In this document: piece after piece, positions 1 to 7,644 of the stretch
Position numbering within the stretch: position 1 is the first letter of the stretch
Layout of the letters: each line of letters starts with the position of its first letter
Assembly (NCBI RefSeq): GCF_030546755.1
Contig: NZ_JAUOPE010000008.1
Span: forward strand, 149,942-213,941
Length of the DNA stretch: 64,000 nt
From: Colwellia sp. 1_MG-2023
GTDB taxonomy: Bacteria; Pseudomonadota; Gammaproteobacteria; Enterobacterales; Alteromonadaceae
Direction of reading: 5' to 3'
The notes under the pieces: model-generated
Told to the model about the DNA's origin: nothing
The model's database searches: none
The model's input: the letters and a program-made list of their open reading frames with translations, nothing else
Translations under genes and position numbers: made by a program

Positions 1-162
1 TTAAAACTTATAAAATTGCGCGATGAAACTTGGTTGTTTTATGATATTGTGGTTGAAGGCATTAGTATGTTGGAATCTAAGCAAAAAGAAATCAACGCAA
101 GTTTAAACAAGTTAGGTCCAGAGCAAACGTTAATACAACTACAAAATATTAGAGGTAGTTGA
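1..162 (+). CDS. MlaC/Ttg2D-like phospholipid-binding protein, C-terminal fragment
   Basis: The frame is open from the first base and ends in TGA at 160-162, giving the last 53 residues of a protein that begins outside the window. The segment WFYDIVVEGISMLESKQ resembles the conserved C-terminal part of MlaC/Ttg2D proteins (W-x-x-Y-D-x-x-x-E-G-[IV]-S followed by a basic helix). MlaC proteins carry phospholipids across the periplasm between the outer-membrane MlaA complex and the MlaFEDB inner-membrane transporter. The family call rests on this short motif only; the rest of an mla operon would have to lie to the left of the window. Confidence 0.6.
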   Translation, partial: LKLIKLRDETWLFYDIVVEGISMLESKQKEINASLNKLGPEQTLIQLQNIRGS

Positions 163-204
163 TCTCTCAATTAAATATATGATTACCGCTTAAAGCAAAT
201 AGTG

Positions 205-260
205 ATCGAAACGTTTAATGTAAGATTTGGGTATTCCCGGTACACATTAAGCGTTTCGAT
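205..260. repeat. Inverted repeat with 15-bp arms after the MlaC-like gene
   Basis: ATCGAAACGTTTAAT at 205-219 and ATTAAGCGTTTCGAT at 246-260 are complementary with one mismatch, and the loop holds a small GGG-TATT-CCC hairpin. No T-run follows, so it is not a standard rho-independent terminator. It may be a 3'-end processing hairpin. No other gene is seen between 163 and 380. Confidence 0.5.
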
Positions 261-380
261 TGCTATTGTAGCCGTTAATCAATAACAGAACTTAAATAAA
301 AATTTAACCATCGCTAACCAAAGAAGGCAAATTTCTTTATAATTATTCACATTCAGGACAAAAGGTTATAAAAATTTTAC

Positions 381-1235
381 ATGGAATTATGGGATCAGAT
401 CAGTAGTTTAACGGCATTATCACCAACATTTTTCAACAATAAGTTCGTGTTATCCATATTATGTATTAGTGCTTTTTATTTATTGAAGTTGCTGTTAGTT
501 AAGGTGATCAAAAAGAAGTCAAAACGCGATAAAAGATTACAAATTAATATCGTCAATAATATTTATACCGTATTGATGATCGTCTTGATCTTTAATATTT
601 GGACAGAGGAAATTCAAAAATTCGCTTTTTCCATTGCCGCTTTTATCGTTGCAATTGTGTTAGCAACAAGAGAATTCATTCAGTGTTTCATTGGCTTTGT
701 TTATATTTTATCAAGTAGACCCTTTAGAATTGGTGACTGGATTCAAGTAGGTAATTACTTTGGTGAAGTGCACTCCACCGATTGGGCAAAACTTACTTTA
801 TTAGAAGTAGATAAAGACAGTTATCAATATACCGGTAAAACACTGTATTTACCGAATAGTCAGCTTATTACCTCTGTCATTAAAAACCTTAACTTTTTGA
901 AACGTTATGCTATGCACCATTTCACTATAGTAAGAGATGACAGTGTCAATCCATTTGAATTTATTGATCAATTATATGAAAAAGCGAATGCATATTGTGC
1001 AGACTTTAAAGATGTAGCGATGCGATATAATCAGCTGATTGAAAATCGCTTAGACATAAATATTGCTGGACCAGAGCCTCATATTCAAGTGGCTACGTCT
1101 GATATTGGTGATACCCAAGTATTCTTTACCGTTTTTTGCCCAACGGATACGGCATTAGAAATAGAACAAAACTTAACCGCTGACTTTATGCGTTTATGGT
1201 TTGAACAGAAAAATAAAATAGCCAAAACAAAATAA
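381..1235 (+). CDS. MscS-family mechanosensitive channel
   Basis: A 284-aa membrane protein with about four hydrophobic helices in the first 115 residues. They are followed by the MscS beta-domain signature RPFRIGDWIQVG (about residues 113-124), then a G-E-V segment and YLPNSQLI, the usual order for this family. MscS channels open under membrane tension and release solutes on hypo-osmotic shock. The ATG at 381 is used; no strong ribosome binding site is visible. The TM3 pore helix lacks the Gly/Ala-rich pattern of canonical MscS and the beta-domain has an insertion (EVDKDSYQYTGK), so this is a divergent member rather than an E. coli MscS orthologue. It stands alone, convergent with a second MscS gene. 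Confidence 0.85.
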   Translation: MELWDQISSLTALSPTFFNNKFVLSILCISAFYLLKLLLVKVIKKKSKRDKRLQINIVNNIYTVLMIVLIFNIWTEEIQKFAFSIAAFIVAIVLATREFIQCFIGFVYILSSRPFRIGDWIQVGNYFGEVHSTDWAKLTLLEVDKDSYQYTGKTLYLPNSQLITSVIKNLNFLKRYAMHHFTIVRDDSVNPFEFIDQLYEKANAYCADFKDVAMRYNQLIENRLDINIAGPEPHIQVATSDIGDTQVFFTVFCPTDTALEIEQNLTADFMRLWFEQKNKIAKTK

Positions 1236-1378
1236 TTTATTAGAAATAATAAAGTACAAAAACTAAAGTACCGAAAGATGAACTATAGATAAATCAACAT
1301 GGAAGTAGTACTCCTACTTCCATGCTATTAGTCAGCATAGTTATTAACCAGCATAGTTATTTGCATAAATAAACTTGC

Positions 1379-2269
1379 TTAGCTTTCAGGGGTAGCGTTT
1401 GAATTAACACCCTGTTTTATGAGCGTTAATGAACCATCAACATGCACATCCCGTTGAGGAAACGCGACAACAACCTGATGTTTTTCAAACAATTCATCTA
1501 AAGTAAAACGAATATTACTGCGAGTAACGCGTAAGCCGCCTTCAACCTTAGAATTTATCCAAAAATTAACTTCAAAGATTAACGCATTATCACCAAAGTC
1601 TTCAAAACTAACGACTGGTTTAGGATCAGTTAACACTTCTTTTTGCGCTAAAGTTGCTTCTAAAATCAAATCAGCCACTAGTTTTGCTCTGGTACCATAA
1701 GCAACCCCAACACGCACACTAGTACGCACTAAACTGTCTTTAAGCGTCCAATTCACTACCGTATTTTCAAGCAATTTACTGTTGGGAATTAATAAATGTA
1801 CGCCATCAACTCGTCTAATTCGCGTTGAACGAGTGTTAATTTCTTCTACTACTCCTTTGGCATTTTCAACCTCTAAAAAATCACCTATGCGAATAGGCCG
1901 TTCCCACATTAAGATCCAACCGCTAATAAAATTATTGATAATATTTTGCGCGCCAAAACCAAAGCCGATAGCAATAGCACCCGACAAAAAAGCAAAAGCT
2001 GCAATAGGAACATTAATGAGATCAAGGGTAGTAATAAATAAAATAGTTATCGCTGTTACGTATAAAACACGTTGCAATAAATGAATAAGATTAGGATCAG
2101 TATTTTTAGACGTTAAACGTTTAGTAACAATTCTTGCCGTCCATTTTGTTACTAATAAACCGATATAAATAATAAGGGGAATTAATAATAATTCCCCTAA
2201 AGAAATAGGTTGTTCAGAGATTGTAAAAATCGGGGTCGACAATATGGCTTTAATATTAGCAAAATTCAT
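1379..2269 (-). CDS. MscS-family mechanosensitive channel
   Basis: A 296-aa protein with an N-terminal membrane region of about three helices. The pore helix is of the Gly/Ala type (GAIAIGFGFGAQNIINNF, about residues 96-113), followed by RPIRIGDFLEVENAKGVVEEI and LLIPNSKLL. These are close matches to the MscS family, and the length fits the small-conductance class (E. coli MscS is 286 aa). It is the last gene of a four-gene minus-strand group headed by rimK, with 12 bp between the stop of the retropepsin-like gene and this ATG. Sharing an operon with ribosome-modifying enzymes suggests coordinated stress expression; that is inference. Confidence 0.92.
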   Translation of the reverse strand: MNFANIKAILSTPIFTISEQPISLGELLLIPLIIYIGLLVTKWTARIVTKRLTSKNTDPNLIHLLQRVLYVTAITILFITTLDLINVPIAAFAFLSGAIAIGFGFGAQNIINNFISGWILMWERPIRIGDFLEVENAKGVVEEINTRSTRIRRVDGVHLLIPNSKLLENTVVNWTLKDSLVRTSVRVGVAYGTRAKLVADLILEATLAQKEVLTDPKPVVSFEDFGDNALIFEVNFWINSKVEGGLRVTRSNIRFTLDELFEKHQVVVAFPQRDVHVDGSLTLIKQGVNSNATPES

Positions 2270-2281
2270 ACTCTCTCCTTT

Positions 2282-2719
2282 TTACGTTTTCATCGCTAAA
2301 AAAACCTGTGAAGGGTCGACTAAAAATTTATTGCCAATCGCTTCACGTCCAAACAGCATGAGATAACTCATATCAGAACGGTCGGTTAACGTTATTTCAA
2401 TCGACCATTTTTCATTACCAAGTATAACCGGTGTGCGAATCACATAACGCTGCTCAGTATTGCCATTCGATGACTTTACTTTTCTAATATCGCTAATCGC
2501 CGCCGTACAATTCACAATGGTCTCAACATTATAGGCGTCAGGATGAATATCAAAACTCACGCACCTTTTACCATTTTTAGTCACTTTAGTAATATTATCA
2601 ACATGTAACGAAGAAGTTTTTGCTCCGGTATCTACCCGAACTTGTAAATCATCAATCGCAAGTTCAGGTAAGGCAATCGATTCTAGACAACCGATAATTA
2701 CTTTATTTTCCGTACTCAT
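2282..2719 (-). CDS. RimK-associated retropepsin-like protease (PF05618, RimB-like)
   Basis: The protein is about 145 aa. The retropepsin signature DTGAKTSSLH (about residues 30-39) carries the catalytic Asp in D-T-G-A. This family was once annotated as an ATP-dependent zinc protease and is found beside rimK; in Pseudomonas the rimABK operon encodes RimB of this family, which modulates RimK-dependent S6 modification. I prefer the second of two in-frame ATGs (2719), because AGGA lies six bases upstream of it while the first ATG directly abuts that AGGA. The gene sits between the aspartoacylase-like gene and the MscS gene on the same strand with short gaps, consistent with one transcript. Confidence 0.88.
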   Translation of the reverse strand: MSTENKVIIGCLESIALPELAIDDLQVRVDTGAKTSSLHVDNITKVTKNGKRCVSFDIHPDAYNVETIVNCTAAISDIRKVKSSNGNTEQRYVIRTPVILGNEKWSIEITLTDRSDMSYLMLFGREAIGNKFLVDPSQVFLAMKT

Positions 2720-2727
2720 ATTCATTC

Positions 2728-3753
2728 CTAAATATCATTATGCTCTGGTAATAATTGTTCTTGCACCTGTTCAATATGTTCTGCAATTTCTTCATCATCT
2801 TCACTAAAGTAAGCAACATGAAACATCGCTTCACCTTCTTGTACTAAAGGAATATTCTGCTTACCAATTAAAATACCTGACCGCGTTGCTTTTACTAAAT
2901 CAAGTACTTCACCATATGGACTGCCTATTTCAGCTAACACTTGTCCTTTGGTGATTTGATCGCCTAATTCAACCACGTTATGTACTATGCCACTTGCGTT
3001 GGCTCTCACCCATTGGCTACCATTGGCGATAAAAGGCACTACTTTCTTGCGTTTAGTTGCGCTACTTTTTCGTTTCATGCCTAAATGTTGTAATACATTT
3101 AAAATGCCTTTCATGCCAGCACGAATTGAAAATTCATCAAACCTTAATGCTTCACCTGCTTCGTACAATAATATTTTCGTTTCATTTTTAATTGCCGACT
3201 CACGCAATGAGCCATCAACTAAATTAGAATTTAATACCACTGGCACAGCAAATACTTCAGCTAACTCTTTGGTTTCAGCATCAAGCATATTCGCCCGTAT
3301 TTGCGGTAAATTTGAACGATGTATCGCCCCTGTGTGTAAATCAATACCATAATCGCAATGTTTCACTATTTCATTAAGAAATATATGAGCGACTCGCCCT
3401 GCTAATGAACCTTTTGCTGAGCCAGGAAAGCAGCGGTTTAAATCGCGTCTATCTGGCATATAACGGCTTTGATTCACCACGCCATAAACATTCACCATAG
3501 GTACGGCAATAACCGTCCCTTTAATGATTTTAAATTTATTTTGGTTGATTAAACGCCTGATGATCTCAATACCATTTAACTCGTCACCATGCACCGCTGC
3601 ACTAACAAAAATAGTAGGGCCAGGTTTCTTTGCGCGAATAATATGCACAGGTAAAGAAACATTAGCATCGGTATATAACTTGGCAACCGGCAGTTCAATT
3701 TTCTTTTGCTCACCGGGTAAAATATCAAATTCACCTATACGTAAAACATCCAT
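2728..3753 (-). CDS. Succinylglutamate desuccinylase/aspartoacylase-family hydrolase
   Basis: About 341 aa. The zinc-carboxypeptidase-type motifs of the AstE/AspA family are present: HGDE (about 55-58) with the His and Glu zinc ligands, DRRDLNRCFPG (about 103-113), DLHTG with the third ligand His, and the catalytic Glu in LYEAGEAL. A C-terminal domain of about 90 aa with a biotinyl-like beta fold (GQVLAEIGSPYGE) follows. Members of this subgroup next to rimK are of unknown substrate; a role in trimming acyl-amino acids or glutamate tails is a guess. A GTG three bases upstream of the chosen ATG is an equally possible start (AGGA lies 6-9 bases upstream). Fifteen bases separate it from rimK, so co-transcription is likely. 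Confidence 0.87.
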   Translation of the reverse strand: MDVLRIGEFDILPGEQKKIELPVAKLYTDANVSLPVHIIRAKKPGPTIFVSAAVHGDELNGIEIIRRLINQNKFKIIKGTVIAVPMVNVYGVVNQSRYMPDRRDLNRCFPGSAKGSLAGRVAHIFLNEIVKHCDYGIDLHTGAIHRSNLPQIRANMLDAETKELAEVFAVPVVLNSNLVDGSLRESAIKNETKILLYEAGEALRFDEFSIRAGMKGILNVLQHLGMKRKSSATKRKKVVPFIANGSQWVRANASGIVHNVVELGDQITKGQVLAEIGSPYGEVLDLVKATRSGILIGKQNIPLVQEGEAMFHVAYFSEDDEEIAEHIEQVQEQLLPEHNDI

Positions 3754-3770
3754 CACACTTTTTCCTAAAA

Positions 3771-4676
3771 TTAACCATTACCACGTGTTTGAGTTTTATT
3801 TGGTTTCGCGTTTTTTTCTAAAAAATGAAAAACCATACTTGCTACATCTTTGCCTGTCGCAGTTTCAATACCCTCAAGCCCTGGAGATGAGTTGACTTCC
3901 ATGACCATAGGACCACTTTGCGAACGTAGCAAATCAACGCCACACATATTCAACCCCATCGCTTTCGCTGCATTTACCGCCGTTTCGCGCTCTTCTCTTG
4001 ATAACTTAACAATTTCAGCAGAGCCGCCACGATGAAGGTTAGAGCGAAACTCCCCTTCAGCACCCTGACGTTTCATTGCCGCAACAACTTTACCACCAAT
4101 CACTAAACATCGAATGTCTGCACCGCCTGCTTCTTTAACAAACTCTTGTACTAAAATGTTTGCCTTTAAGCCCATAAATGCTTCGATAATCGACTCAGCC
4201 GCTTTAGCAGTATCCGCTAAAACTACACCAATGCCTTGTGTGCCTTCTAGCAATTTAATAACAACAGGTGCGCCACCAACATTTTTTATTAAATCTTTAA
4301 TGTTATCTGGCTTGCTAGCAAAACCGGTACGTGGCAAGCCAATCCCTTTTCTTGATAATAACTGCAAAGAACGTAACTTATCGCGCGAACGACTAATAGC
4401 CACAGACTCATTGATATTAAAAGTGCCCATCATTTCAAATTGTCTTGCAACCGCAGTGCCGTAAAAAGTCACCGAAGCACCAATACGTGGAATGATTGCA
4501 TCATACATAGGTAATTCTTTACCATGATAACGCACACGAGAGCGAGCACTAGTGATATCCATATAGCAATGCAAGGTATCGATAACATCAACTTCATGAC
4601 CTAATGCTTCACCAGCTTCTTTTAATCGACGGGTTGAGTATAAATTTTCGTTTCTTGATAAAATTGCCACTTTCAT
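3771..4676 (-). CDS. rimK: Ribosomal protein S6--L-glutamate ligase RimK
   Basis: A 301-aa ATP-grasp ligase that adds glutamate residues to the C terminus of ribosomal protein S6. The sequence opens with [18 protein letters not shown] and keeps the RimK hallmarks [40 protein letters not shown], the glycine-rich ATP loop LEGTQGIGV and the metal-binding tail [14 protein letters not shown]. Length matches E. coli RimK (300 aa). It heads a minus-strand operon with an aspartoacylase-like hydrolase, a retropepsin-like protease and an MscS channel. The 149-bp gap to the divergent LysR gene must contain its promoter. Confidence 0.96.
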   Translation of the reverse strand: MKVAILSRNENLYSTRRLKEAGEALGHEVDVIDTLHCYMDITSARSRVRYHGKELPMYDAIIPRIGASVTFYGTAVARQFEMMGTFNINESVAISRSRDKLRSLQLLSRKGIGLPRTGFASKPDNIKDLIKNVGGAPVVIKLLEGTQGIGVVLADTAKAAESIIEAFMGLKANILVQEFVKEAGGADIRCLVIGGKVVAAMKRQGAEGEFRSNLHRGGSAEIVKLSREERETAVNAAKAMGLNMCGVDLLRSQSGPMVMEVNSSPGLEGIETATGKDVASMVFHFLEKNAKPNKTQTRGNG

Positions 4677-4825
4677 AATAATTCCTTACGTTCCACTGAA
4701 TTTTTTAATAATTTAAAAGGTGTAAATATTTAGGCGGAGTGTATAGTGAAGAATTCAAACATTAAAACGCTATATTTTTATGAGTTCAATCAAAAAAATC
4801 GATTAGAAGCGTTTTCGGATATTTT

Positions 4826-5674
4826 ATGAAGATAGAATTATTAAAAACCTTTTTAGAAGTCAGTAGGACTCTACACTTTAGAATTGCATCAGAAAATTTA
4901 TTTATCACGCAATCAGCTGTTAGTGCCCGAATAAAGTTATTAGAAGATGATCTAGGCGTTTTATTATTCGATAGAAGTCAAAAGCATTTAAAGTTAACTT
5001 CGGAAGGAAACAGACTGATAAAACACGCGAATGAAATGATTTTTATGTGGCAAAAAACCAAGCAAGATGTTGGTCTAGCTGATAGTGGCGCACATCAATT
5101 AGTGATTGGTTCTATGATGTCGATCTGGGATATCGTCTTACAAGACTGGCTTAAAAAAATTCATCGTAATTTTGAAGAGATTAACTTACTCACTAATACC
5201 TATTCGCCAAATGAATTAAGAAAAGGCATTTTAAGTCGAGTGATAGATCTTGCATTTTTATTCGAGCAGCCATTTGTTGAAGATTTAATGACGGAAAAAG
5301 TCGCTTCTGTTCCCTTGCATTTAGTAACGACAGAGCCGAATGAAAAGAAAGAGCCGTTCTCTTTAGATAACTATATTATGGTGGATTACGGCGAAGCGGT
5401 GAATGCGCAGCATTTACGAGAATTTCAAGACGCGCCACCGGCAAAACATCATATGAGCCAACCTAGAATTGCCCTTAATTTTCTGTTAGATGCAGGTGGT
5501 AGTGCTTATTTACCAAGACAAATGACCTTTGAATATATCGAGAGTAATAAATTGTTTTTAGTCGAAGATGCCCCCGTTTATTCGCGGGAAATTTTTGCCG
5601 TGTATTTAGCTAAAACTCAGAAAAAAGAAATCATTGAAGATGTTTTACAGCTTTTTCCGTATGTTTCTATTTAA
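4826..5674 (+). CDS. LysR-family transcriptional regulator (HdfR-like)
   Basis: A 282-aa regulator with the LysR winged helix at residues 1-60 (KTFLEVSRTLHFRIASENL, then TQSAVSARIKLLEDDLG and LFDR). A C-terminal substrate-binding-like domain follows. The run LLDAGGSAYLPRQM is the effector-domain segment often seen in HdfR-like members. It is divergent from rimK, sharing a 149-bp promoter region, so rimK is a candidate target; that is inference. It is related in type to the second LysR protein at 56.9-57.8 kb, which has LKSGGSGYFRTRV in the matching position. Confidence 0.92.
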   Translation: MKIELLKTFLEVSRTLHFRIASENLFITQSAVSARIKLLEDDLGVLLFDRSQKHLKLTSEGNRLIKHANEMIFMWQKTKQDVGLADSGAHQLVIGSMMSIWDIVLQDWLKKIHRNFEEINLLTNTYSPNELRKGILSRVIDLAFLFEQPFVEDLMTEKVASVPLHLVTTEPNEKKEPFSLDNYIMVDYGEAVNAQHLREFQDAPPAKHHMSQPRIALNFLLDAGGSAYLPRQMTFEYIESNKLFLVEDAPVYSREIFAVYLAKTQKKEIIEDVLQLFPYVSI

Positions 5675-5725
5675 GGTTTTTTAAGATTGTTAACACTATG
5701 ACAAAAACGCTAAGCCGAATACTCG

Positions 5726-5863
5726 TAGCAAAATAAAGTAACTCAAATGAGTCAGCCCACTTTATCAATTTTATATACTTGTACTTAAATTAAATTGAAT
5801 TAACTATAAGTTGAGTATCATTAAAATGAGCTAAAAAATTTGAGTTACTTAAAGCTTTTGCTA
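5726..5863. repeat. 138-bp imperfect palindromic element
   Basis: Two nested pairs of arms face each other across about 90 bp. The outer pair is TAGCAAAA (5726-5733) and TTTTGCTA (5856-5863). The inner pair is AAGTAACTCAAA (5736-5747) and TTTGAGTTACTT (5839-5850), a perfect 12-bp match. The layout resembles the terminal repeats of a very small MITE, or a long hairpin between the LysR gene and the convergent small gene. No obvious target duplication is seen. Confidence 0.5.
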
Positions 5864-5873
5864 AATGACAGAG

Positions 5874-6146
5874 TTATTTAATGGTATCCGGAATATCATC
5901 AACCTTAGGTAACTCAGTAATTGGCTGATAATCAATCATTTCTAATTCATCATTAATGCAAGTCATTAAATAATCATGCATATCAATATCAGCAATTTCA
6001 TCTTCTACAGCATCTTCTTTACAATTCATTAGTAAACTAATGACAAAATCTTTATCAGCAACTAATTTATCTAATGCTACTTCTTCACCGTTGGCAATAT
6101 TTAAGGGTAAAAATAACGCCGCTACAACTACTAATACTTTTTTCAT
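5874..6146 (-). CDS. Small secreted protein of unknown function
   Basis: About 90 aa. The internal ATG at 6146 is preferred because it starts a typical signal peptide (MKKVLVVVAALFLPLNIANG) and has AAGAG nine bases upstream; the longer reading would add eight residues ahead of it. The mature part is short and acidic, with two cysteines (MNCKEDAVED and LMTCINDE) that could form a disulfide. I do not recognise a family. It lies just downstream of the small gene at 6174-6389 on the same strand, and the two may be co-transcribed. Confidence 0.6.
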   Translation of the reverse strand: MKKVLVVVAALFLPLNIANGEEVALDKLVADKDFVISLLMNCKEDAVEDEIADIDMHDYLMTCINDELEMIDYQPITELPKVDDIPDTIK

Positions 6147-6173
6147 CACTGTCACTCTTGTGTTAAACATAGG

Positions 6174-6389
6174 TTAGATATCCCAATGGTCGCTAAATGA
6201 ATTTAGTTGTCTATTTAGCATTTTTGTTTCACATAACGAATCTAATCGTTGTCTTATTCGATCTCTTTGTTTAGCCGACTTCCTTGACATGGTTTTTTGT
6301 GTTGAACTATAAGCAATTTCATAACCCGCTATACCAGAGTCGAATTCGTCGTCGATTGTTTCTGTTTCATCGTATGTATCAATAATCAT
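6174..6389 (-). CDS. Small acidic-basic protein, PA3496-like
   Basis: A 71-aa protein. It has an acidic N-terminal half (DETETIDDEFDSG) and a basic C-terminal helix (SAKQRDRIRQRLDSLCETK) ending in DHWDI. That layout resembles the PA3496 family of putative envelope-integrity proteins, of which a clearer example lies at 53.9 kb. The family call is tentative. The ATG at 6389 has AAGG about ten bases upstream. It is followed after about 30 bp by the small secreted protein gene. Confidence 0.55.
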   Translation of the reverse strand: MIIDTYDETETIDDEFDSGIAGYEIAYSSTQKTMSRKSAKQRDRIRQRLDSLCETKMLNRQLNSFSDHWDI

Positions 6390-6548
6390 TTCTTTACCTT
6401 ATAAAAATAATCATCATTGGATTTTCGAGTAAATAATGTGCCTAAAATATAAAATAGAAAAGCGAAATATTTTCGCTTTATCAATCAAAAAATTTGATTA
6501 AACACGGTAGCGATATTTATTTTATTACTTACATTTTTAGAAGTAGAT

Positions 6549-6612
6549 TAGGGCGTGTTGATCTTTCGAGGTTAAATTTTGTTATTACTGATTTAATTTT
6601 GAAATTGAGGCG
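6549..6612. mobile_element. Relic of a TA-flanked MITE (left end only)
   Basis: The stretch beginning TAGGGCGTGTTGATC and running on through TTTCGAGGTTAAATTTTG is nearly identical to the left end of the MITE at 36.6 kb and close to the one at 63.0 kb. After about 40 bp similarity fades (a weak ATTGAGGCG match to the family's ATCGCGGCG) and I find no right end. The rest of the 400-bp gap (6390-6789) holds only a 9-bp hairpin, TCGCTTGTT/AACAAGCGA, at 6735-6768. Confidence 0.6.
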
Positions 6613-6789
6613 TTGGAAAATGAGAACTTACTGATAGGTAAACTGGAGTATTTATGAAACTGTTTATTTGTGAAGTGACTTATAAAGCAATAATTATCGT
6701 ATAAGCTAATGAAATTATTATTTAATTAATGAAGTCGCTTGTTAGACAATAAACGGTACAACAAGCGAGGGAATAAAGGGTGATCAACT

Positions 6790-7629
6790 TCACTGAGATG
6801 AGTGAATTATTTGTTGAATTTTACTTTCAACATCAGAATAACTCGTTGACTCAATAAAACCAATGGAAAAGGTTTGTGGCGTGGTAAAGTATTTTTCTTT
6901 ATTATGACGACCAAATCCCATCACAGTCATATCAGGTCTACTAACATAATCATCAGCTAAATCATCATCTTGGTGATGAAAAAGATATAACATTCGCTCA
7001 GAATTACTATCACCAAATGCTGTCCATTCTGGCGAAGGCAAATCCCCTAAACGTGGTTCAAAAATGTTATGTGCTATACGGTCTTCTGAGGCATACCAAA
7101 AACCAGATTGGGCCATTTTACCGCCGGGGATCCCTTCGTATAACACCCAATATTTATAGCCGCTGCTAACTTTTGTCATCGTAAAGTCGCTGCGATCAGG
7201 GTAAAAATCCCATTGGCCACGCCAATTTTTATTCCCCGAAATGAATACAATGCGAACATGATCTGACTTTTCAATTTCAATTATTGACGTTGAAGTCTCA
7301 GTACTCGCCATCAAAGCATGAAAATAATTACCATCTTGCTTATGTACGGCATTTGGGAAACCACGATATTCACCTTTATGGCCTGAGCCTTTTTTAGGAT
7401 GAAAACCAAGCCAATCGACACCGTTTCTATCAAGCATACTTGACAAACCACCGCCTTGTTTTTCCAAGAAATAAGTAGCTGACGGTGTCGTTATAATATA
7501 AGCATTGAGATTACCGGCCGATTTATCAGTTCCATGGGTTAACGATACTGTATTCGCTTGAGCGGTAGTCACAACCACAGTTACAAAATAAGCGACTATA
7601 AAAACACATTCTTTTAATATATTTTTCAT
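6790..7629 (-). CDS. Conserved secreted protein of a sugar-acid utilisation cluster
   Basis: A 279-aa protein with an N-terminal signal peptide (hydrophobic residues 8-25, likely cleavage after AQA). The mature part is rich in Gly, His and aromatic residues, with conserved-looking segments such as WLGFHPKKGSGHKGEYRGF and FPNAVHKQDGNYFHAL. I do not recognise a named family. It follows the sodium symporter gene after 15 bp and ends the operon that starts with the mannonate dehydratase-family gene. A periplasmic role in handling an oligosaccharide or uronate is inferred from position alone. Confidence 0.75.
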   Translation of the reverse strand: MKNILKECVFIVAYFVTVVVTTAQANTVSLTHGTDKSAGNLNAYIITTPSATYFLEKQGGGLSSMLDRNGVDWLGFHPKKGSGHKGEYRGFPNAVHKQDGNYFHALMASTETSTSIIEIEKSDHVRIVFISGNKNWRGQWDFYPDRSDFTMTKVSSGYKYWVLYEGIPGGKMAQSGFWYASEDRIAHNIFEPRLGDLPSPEWTAFGDSNSERMLYLFHHQDDDLADDYVSRPDMTVMGFGRHNKEKYFTTPQTFSIGFIESTSYSDVESKIQQIIHSSQ

Positions 7630-7644
7630 GTAATAAGTAAAGTC

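Noticed and set aside
6735..6790. Right end of the 6.55-kb MITE copy
   Set aside because: GATCAAC occurs near 6782 but the surrounding bases do not match the family's right end, so only a relic left end is called.
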